NCBI GenBank assembly: GCA_000469685.2
Contig: LS997566.1
Location: forward strand, 44,999,442-45,063,441
Reading direction: 5' to 3'
DNA: 64,000 nt
DNA from: Haemonchus contortus
Lineage: Eukaryota; Nematoda; Chromadorea; Rhabditida; Trichostrongylidae
Below the pieces are notes generated by a model. The model ran no database searches. It had not been told where the DNA came from and saw nothing but the letters and a program-made list of their open reading frames with translations. Position 1 is the first letter of the stretch. Each line of letters opens with the position of its first letter. The position numbers and the translations under genes are program-made. Below are positions 11,801 through 21,849 of the stretch, piece after piece.

Positions 11801-14800
11801 GGAGTACGGCTGATGAACAACTTGGAACCAATTGCTATCGTAGAACTTTTGACGCGTGCTTAAAGCGAAATTGCGACGTGCGTTGACCCTATGTAGGAAC
11901 CTGATTTACGGTTTTGATCGTCCTTCTCTATCCCCGTTGGCCAAATTTCGGGGTTCATAAGGGTAACCGATAGCTGTGTCAATCTGGTCTGCGTTTAGCA
12001 ACTCATAGTGGATGGATCCCTCCAACCTCAATTGAATCGAGGAACGATGCTTGCGTGACTTTAAAGGCTAGTATCTCCTCCATTGAAGCGATCCAACCGA
12101 TTGTTGACCGTTGATCGGTGAGCAGTGCCAGCATTGAATAGGTTGCTGATAATTTGAGCCGCTACACCCGCGTTTTTCCCTTGGCGTGCTTAGTAGAAGG
12201 TGATGGTACGAATCGGGTGTTGTCCATTTATTGACCGCAATGCTGCTAAAGCCCACACGCGTGCCCTTATTTACTCATGTGTTGATTACCTGAGGAATGT
12301 CCTACAAGTTTATCACTCTTGCTACCGTGTTCACACTGTTGATACAAATTGTTGACGCTTCAAATTTTTTGTCGCAGGACTTTCCTTCCAACCCAATAAA
12401 TATGACGGTGTTGCGGATGTGGAGTTGCGACGGCTTGAAATCATGAGGCATAGTTGCTGGGAAGGAAACAGTTAGGTGCCTTCTCCAGTGTGCATTCGGA
12501 AGAGCTTTCCATACTCTATCTAACAATGCCTCGCACGTTCATTTTCGTCACCTCTTTCAAGAGTTATGATCTCTAGAAATCATCACTATCATTTTGTCCG
12601 AGGACTTATGACTCAACCTAATATAAAGGGCAACCCTCGTAAACAGTTTATTGGGACATGAAAGAGATTATGATTATGAACCATGACACTTTTTCTCGCT
12701 TCACCTCTGGAACACTCAACACTGTTGAACACTGTTGTTGACGGAACACTTGCGACAACAATATTTTTGATGTTCTATCAATGTGACCATTAGCCTCTGA
12801 AGAACCACTAGCCCATGTCCGAAGGAATCCTACATCAAGCTGTCGCGTCGAAATGCGGCCTAGATTGGGTGTACAGTGAGGTTCAAATTCTCAATGAGTC
12901 ACGCTTCAGAAAGTAGGTTTTGTTGGAAGAGAACATGAGGCCTTCATAATGCAAATGGTAAATTTTCATCTAAACAGCTGGTTATCTTGGCACCTCTCCC
13001 TCCCTTATTTTCTTCCATCGTATTTTTACAGATTTACCGCTAACTACGCATTCGGAAGTAGCTACTCATACACATAGTAAAGTTAGGTAATAACCTTCAC
13101 ATTTCTCTTTTGTCGCCTCCCGTTCCTTATGAGCCAGCTTGGGTTTTCGTACATACAATGCTCGAAGAAAGAACGCCTTCGATGCCATCGACACCAAGCT
13201 GAATGCACCGAATATCGCACATGTGACACGAAGACCCCAAGCCGTCACAAGAACCTACAATCACTGGTATGATCGTATTTTCTGGGTATTTTGTTGTCTA
13301 GATGCAAACCCCGTAATCGGTGCTGGCTTCGCTCCAGCGATTCAAGAGTCACGGTAGGCAATGTTTAGCTTGGTCAAGGAACAGTCCTTCGGAATCGCTC
13401 ATTAAGGCGAGAGGAACAATAGGAAATCACCCTAAACTAGCGTACCAGCGTACACCCTATGGTCAGAATCTTTGGAAAAAACACGAGATAAACGGAATAG
13501 GGTATTCATACCTCATGGCAGCACTTAACTCCATACTGGAAAAAGAAATGGTGGAAAATGCAAGGTTCCCAAACTTTTAAACGGATATTTTACGGCAATT
13601 CAAGATAAAGTAGAGGTCCACGTTCTCCTCAGTCTGAACATATGATCTTCTACAGAAGCAGCATTGAAATGGCTTTATATGGTTGGCAGCACGATGTTGT
13701 AAATAAGGTACGCAACCCGTGTATGGCATCTTTCATAGTCCACGATTTGGCGAGCGACCAGTCGCGCGATCAGTCGAGCGATCATTCGAGCGACTAGCCG
13801 CGCGACCAGTCGCGCGACGGGTCGTGGACTATGAAAGCAGCCAGTGTCCATATTTGAAGATAAGGCAGACTCATAAGAAGATAGGGTGGGGTGGGTTGGT
13901 ATAAATAGAGAAAATAAACAGGTATATTTGGACCCTATTTATACCAACCTATTTAGAATTCGATGCAACAATCAAGGCTAGGCATGTGTTGATAAAAAAA
14001 AAGTAAATATAATTTCTGGAAACCTGCTCACCCCAGTAATGATAGGAGAAATCACATTGGTCAACTGATCCAGCGCTGTTAGCGTAGCGTTGAGACCTAG
14101 AAAAGAGTAGTCTTTATTCCAGATGTAATAAAATTCGTCAAGCATGCATGAACATTAAAAAATCGAAGAAACGAAAAATACGAATCAAAATTACAATCAG
14201 GACAATGATAACAGTAAAGGATAAAGGATGAAGTCATGTACGATGATCAATGTTGACTGAGGGGTAAGCCCCGCATCCGACTTCCATTCAGAATCGTAGT
14301 GGCGTATTGAATGCGTATATGATTTCTACAATGAGTGGTGACCAGCCGATACAGTGCTTTTCCAGTGCTTTTACCTTCCCAGAAGAGTTTGGTACCAATC
14401 AACACCCCGGAGGATGGTAGCTTTGGTCGGTCCAGGGTGGTGTGGTGCGATTCACGCGTCAATATAATGAGGTCATTGGGCGAGATGCGCTATAAAACCA
14501 TGCCTCCATCATAATGGGAGAAATAAGAAGTTATAAGTAGAATAAGTAAAAAAAAGACCAACTATGCACGTTTACAGAAGGATTGCATTTTCTAAAATAA
14601 AAATTTGAAGGTAGCCTTATTTTGAACGTTTGACAAGTAAATTGTTGACCTATGAGGTGAATTCTCAATCTCGAAGGGGCTTTTTTTGCCATAGTAAAGA
14701 GATTTGCTCTAATCCATGGTGAAGCCGTGGACTACTGCAAATCTTATTTAGTCCACCTCAACAGAAGGGTACTGAAGCGATGATGCGTGCGCGAAGAGCT

Positions 14801-17454
14801 CTAATGGGGTCACGCGTGAATCGCGCACCCCCGGTTTGGGCGGATATCGATCCAGGATTTGAACCTGTGACCATGCATGTGTGGTAGTACGCCACTTGCT
14901 TCTGCACCAATAATAATAATTGTAACACGTCACAAAGATCAGGCTTCCGAACTGAATTATGGAGGGGAGCATTTTGGGCTTTCGAGGGATGCTATTCAAA
15001 GAATGAACTAACTTGACAGCGTATTTCCATCGCTAAGCACAACAACCCAGTCACGCGAGACAAGAAATTTCTCGGCATTCAGAAAAAGACGATTGACCGC
15101 ACAGGTGAAAATGCCCAGGACAAGAAACGTAGTAAACCATGGCGAGTGTGCTTCCACAGACAGGCATACTGTAAACTGTACTGTGTTTCGAATCAACCTT
15201 TCTATGATCATACAGTTTTCTTCTCACACTCTTCTTTCTCCATCACTCCCCCTTCCCACCTAGTGAAGTGTTCGGCAAGAAAGCAAATAAGATGATTAAT
15301 GGACAAAAAAAAACAAAAAAAATCGAAGATAAACAGTAGCTCGAGTCATATAAGTCAACAAATATCAAGTAGATAAGAAGGCAAAAAAAAACTGACCAAT
15401 GAACATTGAAGCAGCCAAAACGATGCTGAGGTTGTTCAGTGGAACAACAGACATGATCGCTGAAATAAATCGAAACTTCTAGCAATACAAAATATAGAGG
15501 TTATTTTGCTGGGACTTTCTACAAAGGTGGAATTTTTCGATGGTCTGAAAAGGTTTTTGTAGAGGCTTCCAGAGATTTTTCGAAGCTTTTTTATTTGGCT
15601 TGGGGAACTTTACTCTACTCTCATCTAACAATTTTTCTCATTAACAGTGGTCAGTTGCTCGCTCATCATCTGTGTGCCTACTTGCCCTTATAGATGGGTA
15701 TGCATGCCTGAACGGGAAGCGCCATCATAGCTCTAACAATAAGAGATTGATGACGCCAAGAATTTCAGTTTTGAAAGTATCCTGTAGAGCTAGAAGTATA
15801 TAGAAGTGCGATTGACCAAACAACCTGCCTGTTTTCCTGCTAGTTCTATCGAAGACTCTTCCTAAATGCCCGCTGAGTATCATCTGTCCGACTCCTTCTG
15901 CGAACTGTTCTATCGACACCATTCGCATACCGCCCAGGGCTTGCATACACAGTGAAACACAGAAGGACCATGCTCGATCTTCCTAAACAATAGCATAGTG
16001 TTGCCACCACCTCAACTTCTTTCTACTATACCCGTCAAATCTGTTTTCATTGAGTTCATTGCCATAACAAACGAATTGCTGCCGTTCATTTCTTTTTGTG
16101 GGCTTTGAGAACACCGCGCAACTCTTATCCAACGACCGTCAATGGTTTATCTCATTGGTCACTGTTTGTTTACGAAAATGAGTGGGATGACAGCGTTGGT
16201 GGAACCGCAGAAGGTTTGTTTCTCGGTTGGGATCTTGTGGTGTTCGAGTTTTTGAGAGCTGTTGCGACTGGGCTAGCGCGTTTGGGCGCTTGGTCGGGTA
16301 AGCCACAGATCAGGAGCTTCGAACTGCTTCCAGGTCCTTGAAGACGACGAGGTCGAAACGTCGACCAAATAAAGCGGTTTCTACCATAACAAACCTGTAC
16401 GGCAAAACAATGGAAAAATATTATACAATATGCCCAGGTTTCAAGAAGACCGAACGTGGATGTTTTCATTACTTCTAACATCTTTCTTCGTGCCTCTTTC
16501 CAACAGAAAATGCTATGTTTTTGACCAAAACAAACATTCATTGCAGAAGATTTCGGATGTACTATGAATCGAGCATATTTTCGGTAGACAGGGTAAAGTG
16601 GATCAATTGCTACTTATACCAATGATAATTACCTATAAAAGCTAATAATATGTGTAGAAAATGAATTATGTCTTGATTTGACGTTTGTTAACTGCTGTTT
16701 TATGCCGCAGCACGCAGTCCGAAAGTCTCACAAGGATGACAATTTGTGGAGACTCGAACCCGTCCGAGGCCGAAGTTTTGCCCCCAAATCGGGTGTGGTA
16801 GAAAGAAAAATCAAAAGAAATGCAGTGAGGAGCAATTTTCATCGGATCTATTCTTTACAGTTGCTCAGGAGGGATTTTTCGGTCGAAGCAAATGACAGGC
16901 ATTTTTCACTCTGGGAACTAATGATCGAAAAGTAAAAATCGAAACAATTCCAATCGTAACACTATCTTTCATGATTTTCGATCTGTCCCCAGCTCCAGGT
17001 TGCCCATGTGCACGTCTTCACGAGGGGGGGGGGGGACAGATTGCAAAAGTTGAAAAAAGTTTCCTTGTGTCAGACCGTCTCTCGAGCAGAGCTTTACTGG
17101 CATGTAGACAGAATCAAGGAGCAGAGCAGGTATATTACTATTGCTGCAGCTTCAAGCTCCGAAAAGTACCAGAAAAATAAAACGAGCAAGTTTTTTTTCT
17201 CTAAATCTGGTGCTAATACATTTGAAAGGCGCTTTGTATCAGATTCCAGATGTGTGTAACTGAAGGGTGGTAATGAATAAACTGTAGCTCTGCATCAATG
17301 TATGGGAATGGAGTTCGGCGGGTTGATTGAGTTTGGTTTAGATAAGAAGGTAAATTCTCCTTATGATATGTTTCGAGTAACTTACCAAGCATGTTGACAG
17401 ATAGGCTGCATAGAGAAGGAAATTCGACTTAGATTTGATGGGAAGAAGGTGCAT
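5871..17454 (-). CDS. Ferroportin (SLC40A1-type iron exporter), 14 coding exons
   Basis: Ferroportins are plasma-membrane proteins of about 12 helices that export Fe2+. Minus-strand exons, 5' to 3': 17454-17386, 15982-15817, 15459-15397, 15168-15013, 14096-14032, 13254-13095, 9041-8902, 8845-8787, 8312-8216, 7484-7389, 7308-7212, 6453-6335, 6167-6057, 5939-5871. All phases match and sum to 489 codons including TGA. Landmarks against human ferroportin: FLLYAAYLSTCL-EDRAWSF (helix 1; Asp39, Arg40 and Trp42 kept), SRDWVVVL, LNATLTALDQLTNVISPI, LLFMTVMGFDG, RRLGVRKTGLLG, WLPGSPFD, and ARFGLWMADLSI with MQEGVPESDR. The ATG gives a usual-length N terminus (MHLLPIKSKS). Human Cys326, which binds hepcidin, is Gly here (residue 273), and the region of His507 has Tyr. 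Start codon and family are confident; transcript ends are not mapped. Confidence 0.93.
8425..8437. repeat. Poly-C run, 13 nt
   Basis: One of ten G/C homopolymer runs of 8-16 nt in the window. This one lies in a ferroportin intron. Confidence 0.9.
9560..10265 (-). mobile_element. Decayed mariner transposase fragment
   Basis: The minus strand encodes blocks typical of mariner transposases: GIKGTSIQSILHEHL, then ARVDLSKEMLEKYDRIASKH, then VYDIATGDGS (normally TGDESW). Reading shifts frame after that point and continues in another frame at 9983-9693. It lies in the 4-kb ferroportin intron. No clear terminal inverted repeats were found, so the edges are approximate and the copy looks truncated and dead. 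Confidence 0.7.
10477..12621 (-). mobile_element. Mariner element with TIRs, interrupted by a second mariner
   Basis: The ends are perfect inverted repeats starting TTAGGTTGAGTCATAAGTCC, bounded by TA dinucleotides as expected of a Tc1/mariner target site. The minus strand encodes transposase remnants: HDNARPHIART, then LPHQRCSSDLDPSDYHLF, the catalytic C-terminal half. The N-terminal part (12526-12400) lies on the other side of an insertion at 11516-12396. Frameshifts in the coding part indicate it no longer makes transposase. It sits in ferroportin intron 9042-13094. Confidence 0.85.
11516..12396. mobile_element. Mariner-like element nested inside 10477-12621
   Basis: TIRs begin TTAGGTTGGAAGGAAAGTCC and end with the inverted copy (one mismatch, AACCCAA), flanked by TA on both sides. 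At 881 bp it is shorter than a full mariner (about 1.3 kb), and its coding frames are broken. It is related to, and reversed relative to, the copy at 22386-23261: both share the reading starting TTPDSYH and a CSPINGQQSVGS stretch. It inserted after the outer element. Confidence 0.85.
13726..13842. repeat. GC-rich foldback palindrome, copy P1
   Basis: Ends are TTTCATAGTCCACGA and its complement TCGTGGACTATGAAAGCAGCC. The roughly 85-bp middle is built from short GCGACCAGTCGC-like and CGAGCGA units that can also pair internally. It lies in ferroportin intron 13255-14031. It belongs to the same family as 18286-18415, 23471-23683 and 37760-37863. No coding capacity; it probably moved as a very short non-autonomous DNA element. 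Confidence 0.8.
14243..14430 (+). repeat. Dispersed repeat related to the 30.7-31.3 kb foldback
   Basis: It shares CGACTTCCATTCAGAATCG, an AATGCGTAT block and a CCAGCCGAT(A/G) block with the arm at 31225-31320 and with 28120-28250. It is a solo, diverged copy in a ferroportin intron. Confidence 0.55.
14838..14912 (-). repeat. tRNA-derived SINE-like element, copy 2
   Basis: Read on the minus strand: GAAGCAAGTGGCGTACTACC, then CACAGGTTCAAATCCTGG, then ATCGATATCCGCC. This is the same order and spacing as the copy at 4830-4915. It lies in a ferroportin intron on the same strand as that gene. Confidence 0.55.
17024..17035. repeat. Poly-G run, 12 nt
   Basis: A homopolymer run in the first ferroportin intron, of the same class as the runs listed elsewhere. 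Confidence 0.9.
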
Positions 17455-18285
17455 CCAGGAAACAAGGATCGCTGCCGTTGCTTCCTCTTATCACCATCAC
17501 TGATTGTAAACAGAAGAAAAAAGGAAAAGCTTCTTGTCTGCAAAAGCGTCAGAAACTGTCGGCATCAACTCTTATCAGAGGTCAATCCAAACCTTGTCTA
17601 GATCAGCTTCTAGACCATGATTCAGCTGATATCTGACTTGAACTCAAAAGTGAAAGCCACTGTACTCGAGCGGGAGACTGATAGTGTTCTTAGTGTTCTT
17701 CCGAAATTATTAAAATCCATTTTTGCACTTGTATTTGCTCCACCCAAAAATACAAATTGACAAGAATACAACATTTTCAAGACCACGCCATAAAACATCT
17801 TTTTATATTTAAATTTTCATTTCTAGGTGTTAAAATAGACGTGGTCATCTTGGAGTGTCAAGGACCGTTACAACGAGGCGCACAACCAGGAAGGGCTGAA
17901 ATCGGGTCTACCAGCTGGAGCCCTTCCTCACATTTCATTCCTTAAAAAGGGCTTATAGGACTTTACCTCTTAGGCTGGCATAAACATTAGCGTAAGCTAG
18001 TATACATTGAAAGCGCTACAGAGCGGATGGCATCAAGGAGCATCTTGCTCCGCTTGCGTACGGCTGCGTAGCGGTTTTAGCTATGTGCCTACCACTTTTC
18101 TAGCATTGGAGCGCAGCATAATTCGCCCGCCTTTGTGGAGAATGCACCACATCACCCCTAGCTTGCCTAGAGCCCCTTTTCCATGCGTATGTAGCGGGTG
18201 AAAATTTATGCACTCAGTAAGGTTATGTCGTAAAGTTAAATATATTGTCCACAGAAATCCTGCAAAACTCGGAGGATGCTTTTTG
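17455..18285. other. Region upstream of ferroportin, no gene recognised
   Basis: This should hold the ferroportin promoter, 5' UTR or trans-splice site. Just before the ATG the frame stays open for 11 codons to a TAA, so an upstream non-coding exon is possible. I recognise no coding exon, TATA-like cluster or iron-responsive hairpin here. Confidence 0.35.
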
Positions 18286-18415
18286 ACTGCTTTCATAGTC
18301 CGCTGGCCGGCCCGCGAGCGAGCGAGCAAGCGCGCGCTGGCTGAGGGTGGCGCCTGCCCCTTATTTACATCTGAATCTTGATCAAGCGGCGGGCCGACGG
18401 ACTATGAAAGCAGCC
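18286..18415. repeat. GC-rich foldback palindrome, copy P2
   Basis: Ends ACTGCTTTCATAGTCCG and CGGACTATGAAAGCAGCC are complementary. Inside are GCCGGCCCGC and a loosely matching GGCGGGCC, with a non-palindromic centre. Same family as P1, P3 and P4. Confidence 0.8.
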
Positions 18416-18452
18416 TTTGATACCGTTCGCTCTGTCCCGTCACTCGAAGGCA

Positions 18453-18859
18453 TTTCATGAAACGGCACTATTTACCCTTTACTGCCCCACCTTGTCGAGA
18501 ATGGGCTGGATTTCTACCGAATTTTTCCAAAGAAGATGAAACCGGCTAGGAACTTGCCTACAGGAGTAATTTGACCCGTAGAACGCGAATATTGCATCCA
18601 TTTGTCATAAAGATGCCTAGCACTTGCACTGCAGAAGCCTGCGCCAAATCGCTGGGTCACCGATCCTGCTGAAAACTTGCCCCTAACTAGTGTCTCAGGC
18701 GTTTTCATGATGAGTGAATGCGATATTCGTGTTCTACGGGTCGAATTACCCCTCTAGGCAAGTTTCTAGCCGGTTTCATCTCCTTTAAAAAAATTCGATA
18801 GAAATCCAGCCCTTTCTCGACAGAGTGGGGCAGTAAAGGGTAAATAGTGCCCATGAAAC
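18453..18859. repeat. Foldback element with arms of about 147 bp
   Basis: The left arm (18453-18600) is the diverged reverse complement of the right arm (18713-18859). Matching blocks include CACTATTTACCCTTTACTGC versus GCAGTAAAGGGTAAATAGTG, and GGATTTCTACCGAATTTTT versus AAAAATTCGATAGAAATCC. The spacer is about 110 bp with no coding signal. This is a MITE-like foldback; its target-site duplication is not evident. Confidence 0.8.
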
Positions 18860-19406
18860 CAGTGACTTATGTCGCAGTTGTCAAATGTTGAATAGCTCTG
18901 GAGAATGCAATCGACCTAACAAAAGAGAAGGAATCATTTTGTCTCGTGAGAGGGAACTTTGCTGCCTGCGGAGTTAAGAGTGAAATTGTATTATTGGGTT
19001 CATAAGTTAGGTTTGTAAACTCGACTCATGAGTTGCATATTTGAGGTAGACATGTTCCGTTGGTTACAATTTTACTACTTCTGTTCGAGAGCTACCCTGA
19101 AGAAACCCGTTGATCAAAAAAGATGATTGAAATGTAGAAGGAGTCAGTTTGAAATAGAAAGTCACCCAAAAGGGGTATATAGCGTGGTCTCGCCTCAACC
19201 ATTATGCGAGGAACTCAATAGAGCACCATGGAGTACATGCAGAACGAACTATGAAACTCTACAATCAGAAACATTGAATCAATTGAATCGGAAGGAGTAA
19301 TACCTCGATCAGTAGAGCATCGAGTTCCTCCTACAAAAAAGGAAGAGTCCGCCATAAGCCGGGCGATCGAACCGGTTCCACTCCGCTACCGACCAACACA
19401 TTAATA

Positions 19407-20321
19407 TTAGGTTGATGCATAATTATTGCGGATTTTTTCGCGGCCTTTTTTCTCTTGAAAGAATTTGACTTTCGAGTTCGGGTTTTTTCTAGAAATGATC
19501 TACTTGATTTCCTCTACAAGAATATACTCGAAAAACCATCCGTATATCCGCGAAATTAGGCTTTACTACTTCGAGAAAGATCGGAAGGTGGCGCACTCAT
19601 TCCACGATCTCAGTTACTTCTCAGCGATCGTTCATTAAGTGATCTAGTGAAAGTACACATGATGTCCTGATGGTCAAACACGGTCAAATACGGTCAAACA
19701 TTTTGATATTTTCCATTTCCCTGCATTTTACCTGCTTCTATATATTAGGTTGGTGAATAATTATTGCGGATTTTTCCAGCAAATTTTACTTGAAGAAATT
19801 ACAGAAATACTAAGCAAAGACATATTCAAATTATTACTCTGGAACTTACTTACCTTCTACGTCAAGCACTGCTTCCCATTGATTAGTTAGTCGGATCCCA
19901 AAAGCGAAGAAGTTTTGATCCTTACGGGCGATCCACGCCTTGACATCGGCCATCAAGTCATCCAAATCCATGTAACTTCTATTCTCTAGCCATTTTTTCG
20001 ATGAACGGTTGACGAGATAATCCATAAAAGTTTCTGCTGGCGAATATGGCAGATTTGGGAGCAGATCCCATTTCTTTGTTGGCTCTGGCTGATTGTTCGA
20101 TCGCCGAAAAGTTACTGAGATCGCGGAATGACTGTGCCACCTTCCAATCTTTCTCGAAGTAGTTAAGCCTAATTTCGCGAACATACGGATGGACTCTTGA
20201 GCATATTCTTGTAGAGGAAATCAAGTAGATCATTTCTAGGAAAAACCCGAACTCAATATTTCAATACTATTGAGAGGAAAAAAGCCGCGAAAAAATCCGC
20301 AATAATTATGCATCAACCTAA
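19407..20321. mobile_element. Composite mariner with long inverted arms
   Basis: TA-flanked ends carry TTAGGTTGATGCATAATTAT and its complement. The outer 220 bp or so on each side (19407-19640 and 20100-20321) are inverted copies. A second internal TIR (TTAGGTTGGTGAATAATTAT) starts at 19745. Between them the minus strand encodes a mariner transposase C terminus: WDLLPNLPYSPAETFMDYLV, then ARKDQNFFAFGIRLTNQWEA. No intact transposase exists. It looks like an element that acquired long arms through rearrangement of two copies. Confidence 0.8.
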
Positions 20322-21640
20322 TATTTGATTCTGTGGTGCTATTCTATGTGAGGTTCAATGGGACTCCAGCCTAGAGCGCATGAGCGGCAGTGATAGGAAT
20401 TATGCCCTAACTAAATTTCTCAGGGTTTGCAAGGGCTTGCACTAGAATCAGGCATAGGCCCGAATTTGATGTAGGCATATTTTCTTCTTAGACATGCTGT
20501 CCTTTGTGAAGAGCACGTACATGGAATCGAACCTTGTCACATCCACTTTAAACCTCCACAGGTGATTGTACTGTAATTCACATTGATTTCATTTGCTGAA
20601 AAGATCTTCGATTTGCAGGTTTCCAATTATTCCAGCGTAACGATCAGAGCGATTGTGACAATGATTCAATTCATCCAGCGGAAATCTTAGAATGCTGATC
20701 AAAGTAATCATTAAACCAGGAGTGTTACGATCGGGTGTTATCTAGGGATCTGCATAATTTATTTATTTCATACGCTATATAAGACAGCGTGAGAAAAATA
20801 TAAATGCGAAACAACCGTAAATGAAACTCAACAATAATGTTCCTACAACACGAAGCACTCGTAGACAACCATCACCAAATTACTAAGGTACTACAATTTC
20901 TAGCACAGGCCATTTTCGCCTACGATACAGACAACGATAAAGTTACAAATAACACAAAATGTCAAGATTATCAGTAATTGCCAGTATGCACGTCATCCGA
21001 TTAGGTCGAGGCACCCACCCGCATGTTCGCCTCACATATCCACACAATGTTCAAATTTTCTACCTCGAAAGGGCTGACCAGTTTGAACCCTAGAGAATTG
21101 ATTTTTCAAAAGCAAAACATCAGCAAACGTGTATGGCTTAAAAAAGAAATTTTCCGAAGAATAATATTTGTCATTTTGTGATATCCTTTTCATTAATAAT
21201 GCTCTCAAGCATTATAAGCGCTTCCATCCAGGCATATATCTCGAATTTACAGTCGTATCTCTCTGGAAACGCTATCTGTTTGCTCCAGACTAGTCTAAGC
21301 ACTCATTAACCCTGAAACCTTCAGTTCGTTCCGAATATACATCCTGTTCGAGATTTCTTGCATTTTAGTTTATATGTCATTTCATAAAAATCTATTTATG
21401 CTCTGAAAATTGCCAGTACTTGAGTGTCTCCAGAATAGCAGATACGGTTCGTGAAGTGAATACTCTCATGCCGTCTGTCTCCTTAATCTCCGATTACAAG
21501 CCTCTTCAATCAGCCGTAAAAGGTGTTTATCGGATGTTCTAGCCTTTAAGCAACCAAAGATTATGTGTGGGAGGATATCATGTGTAATATGTGATAATAA
21601 ATCTGTTCACTTATCATCGTGATTGATTGGGTGGCAAAAA
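20322..21640. other. No gene seen
   Basis: Short stop-riddled frames and AT-rich sequence. Nothing recognisable apart from general repeat-like texture. Confidence 0.4.
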
Positions 21641-21849
21641 AAAAGGTTTATTGTATCAAGACAGACACAAAAATCCAATAATTAAAGAGTAAACATTTGA
21701 GCACCTGAAGCGAATCACTCTCACAGCATTTAAATTTAAAGTTCAAAGAATACACAGACATGATATGAACCAATCGAAAGAAAAGAAATGAAGTCATCAA
21801 AAACAATACTATTTCCACTGGAAAAAGCATTATCAGCCCACAGGGCCTT

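Noticed and set aside
13733..13835. CRISPR-like short repeats in P1
   Set aside because: The repeated GCGACC units are contiguous and palindromic with no spacers, and the genome is eukaryotic.
14838..14912. Possible tRNA gene
   Set aside because: B-box-like TTCAAATCC is present, but no acceptor stem or anticodon arm could be folded, and similar sequence recurs elsewhere, so SINE-like is the better call.
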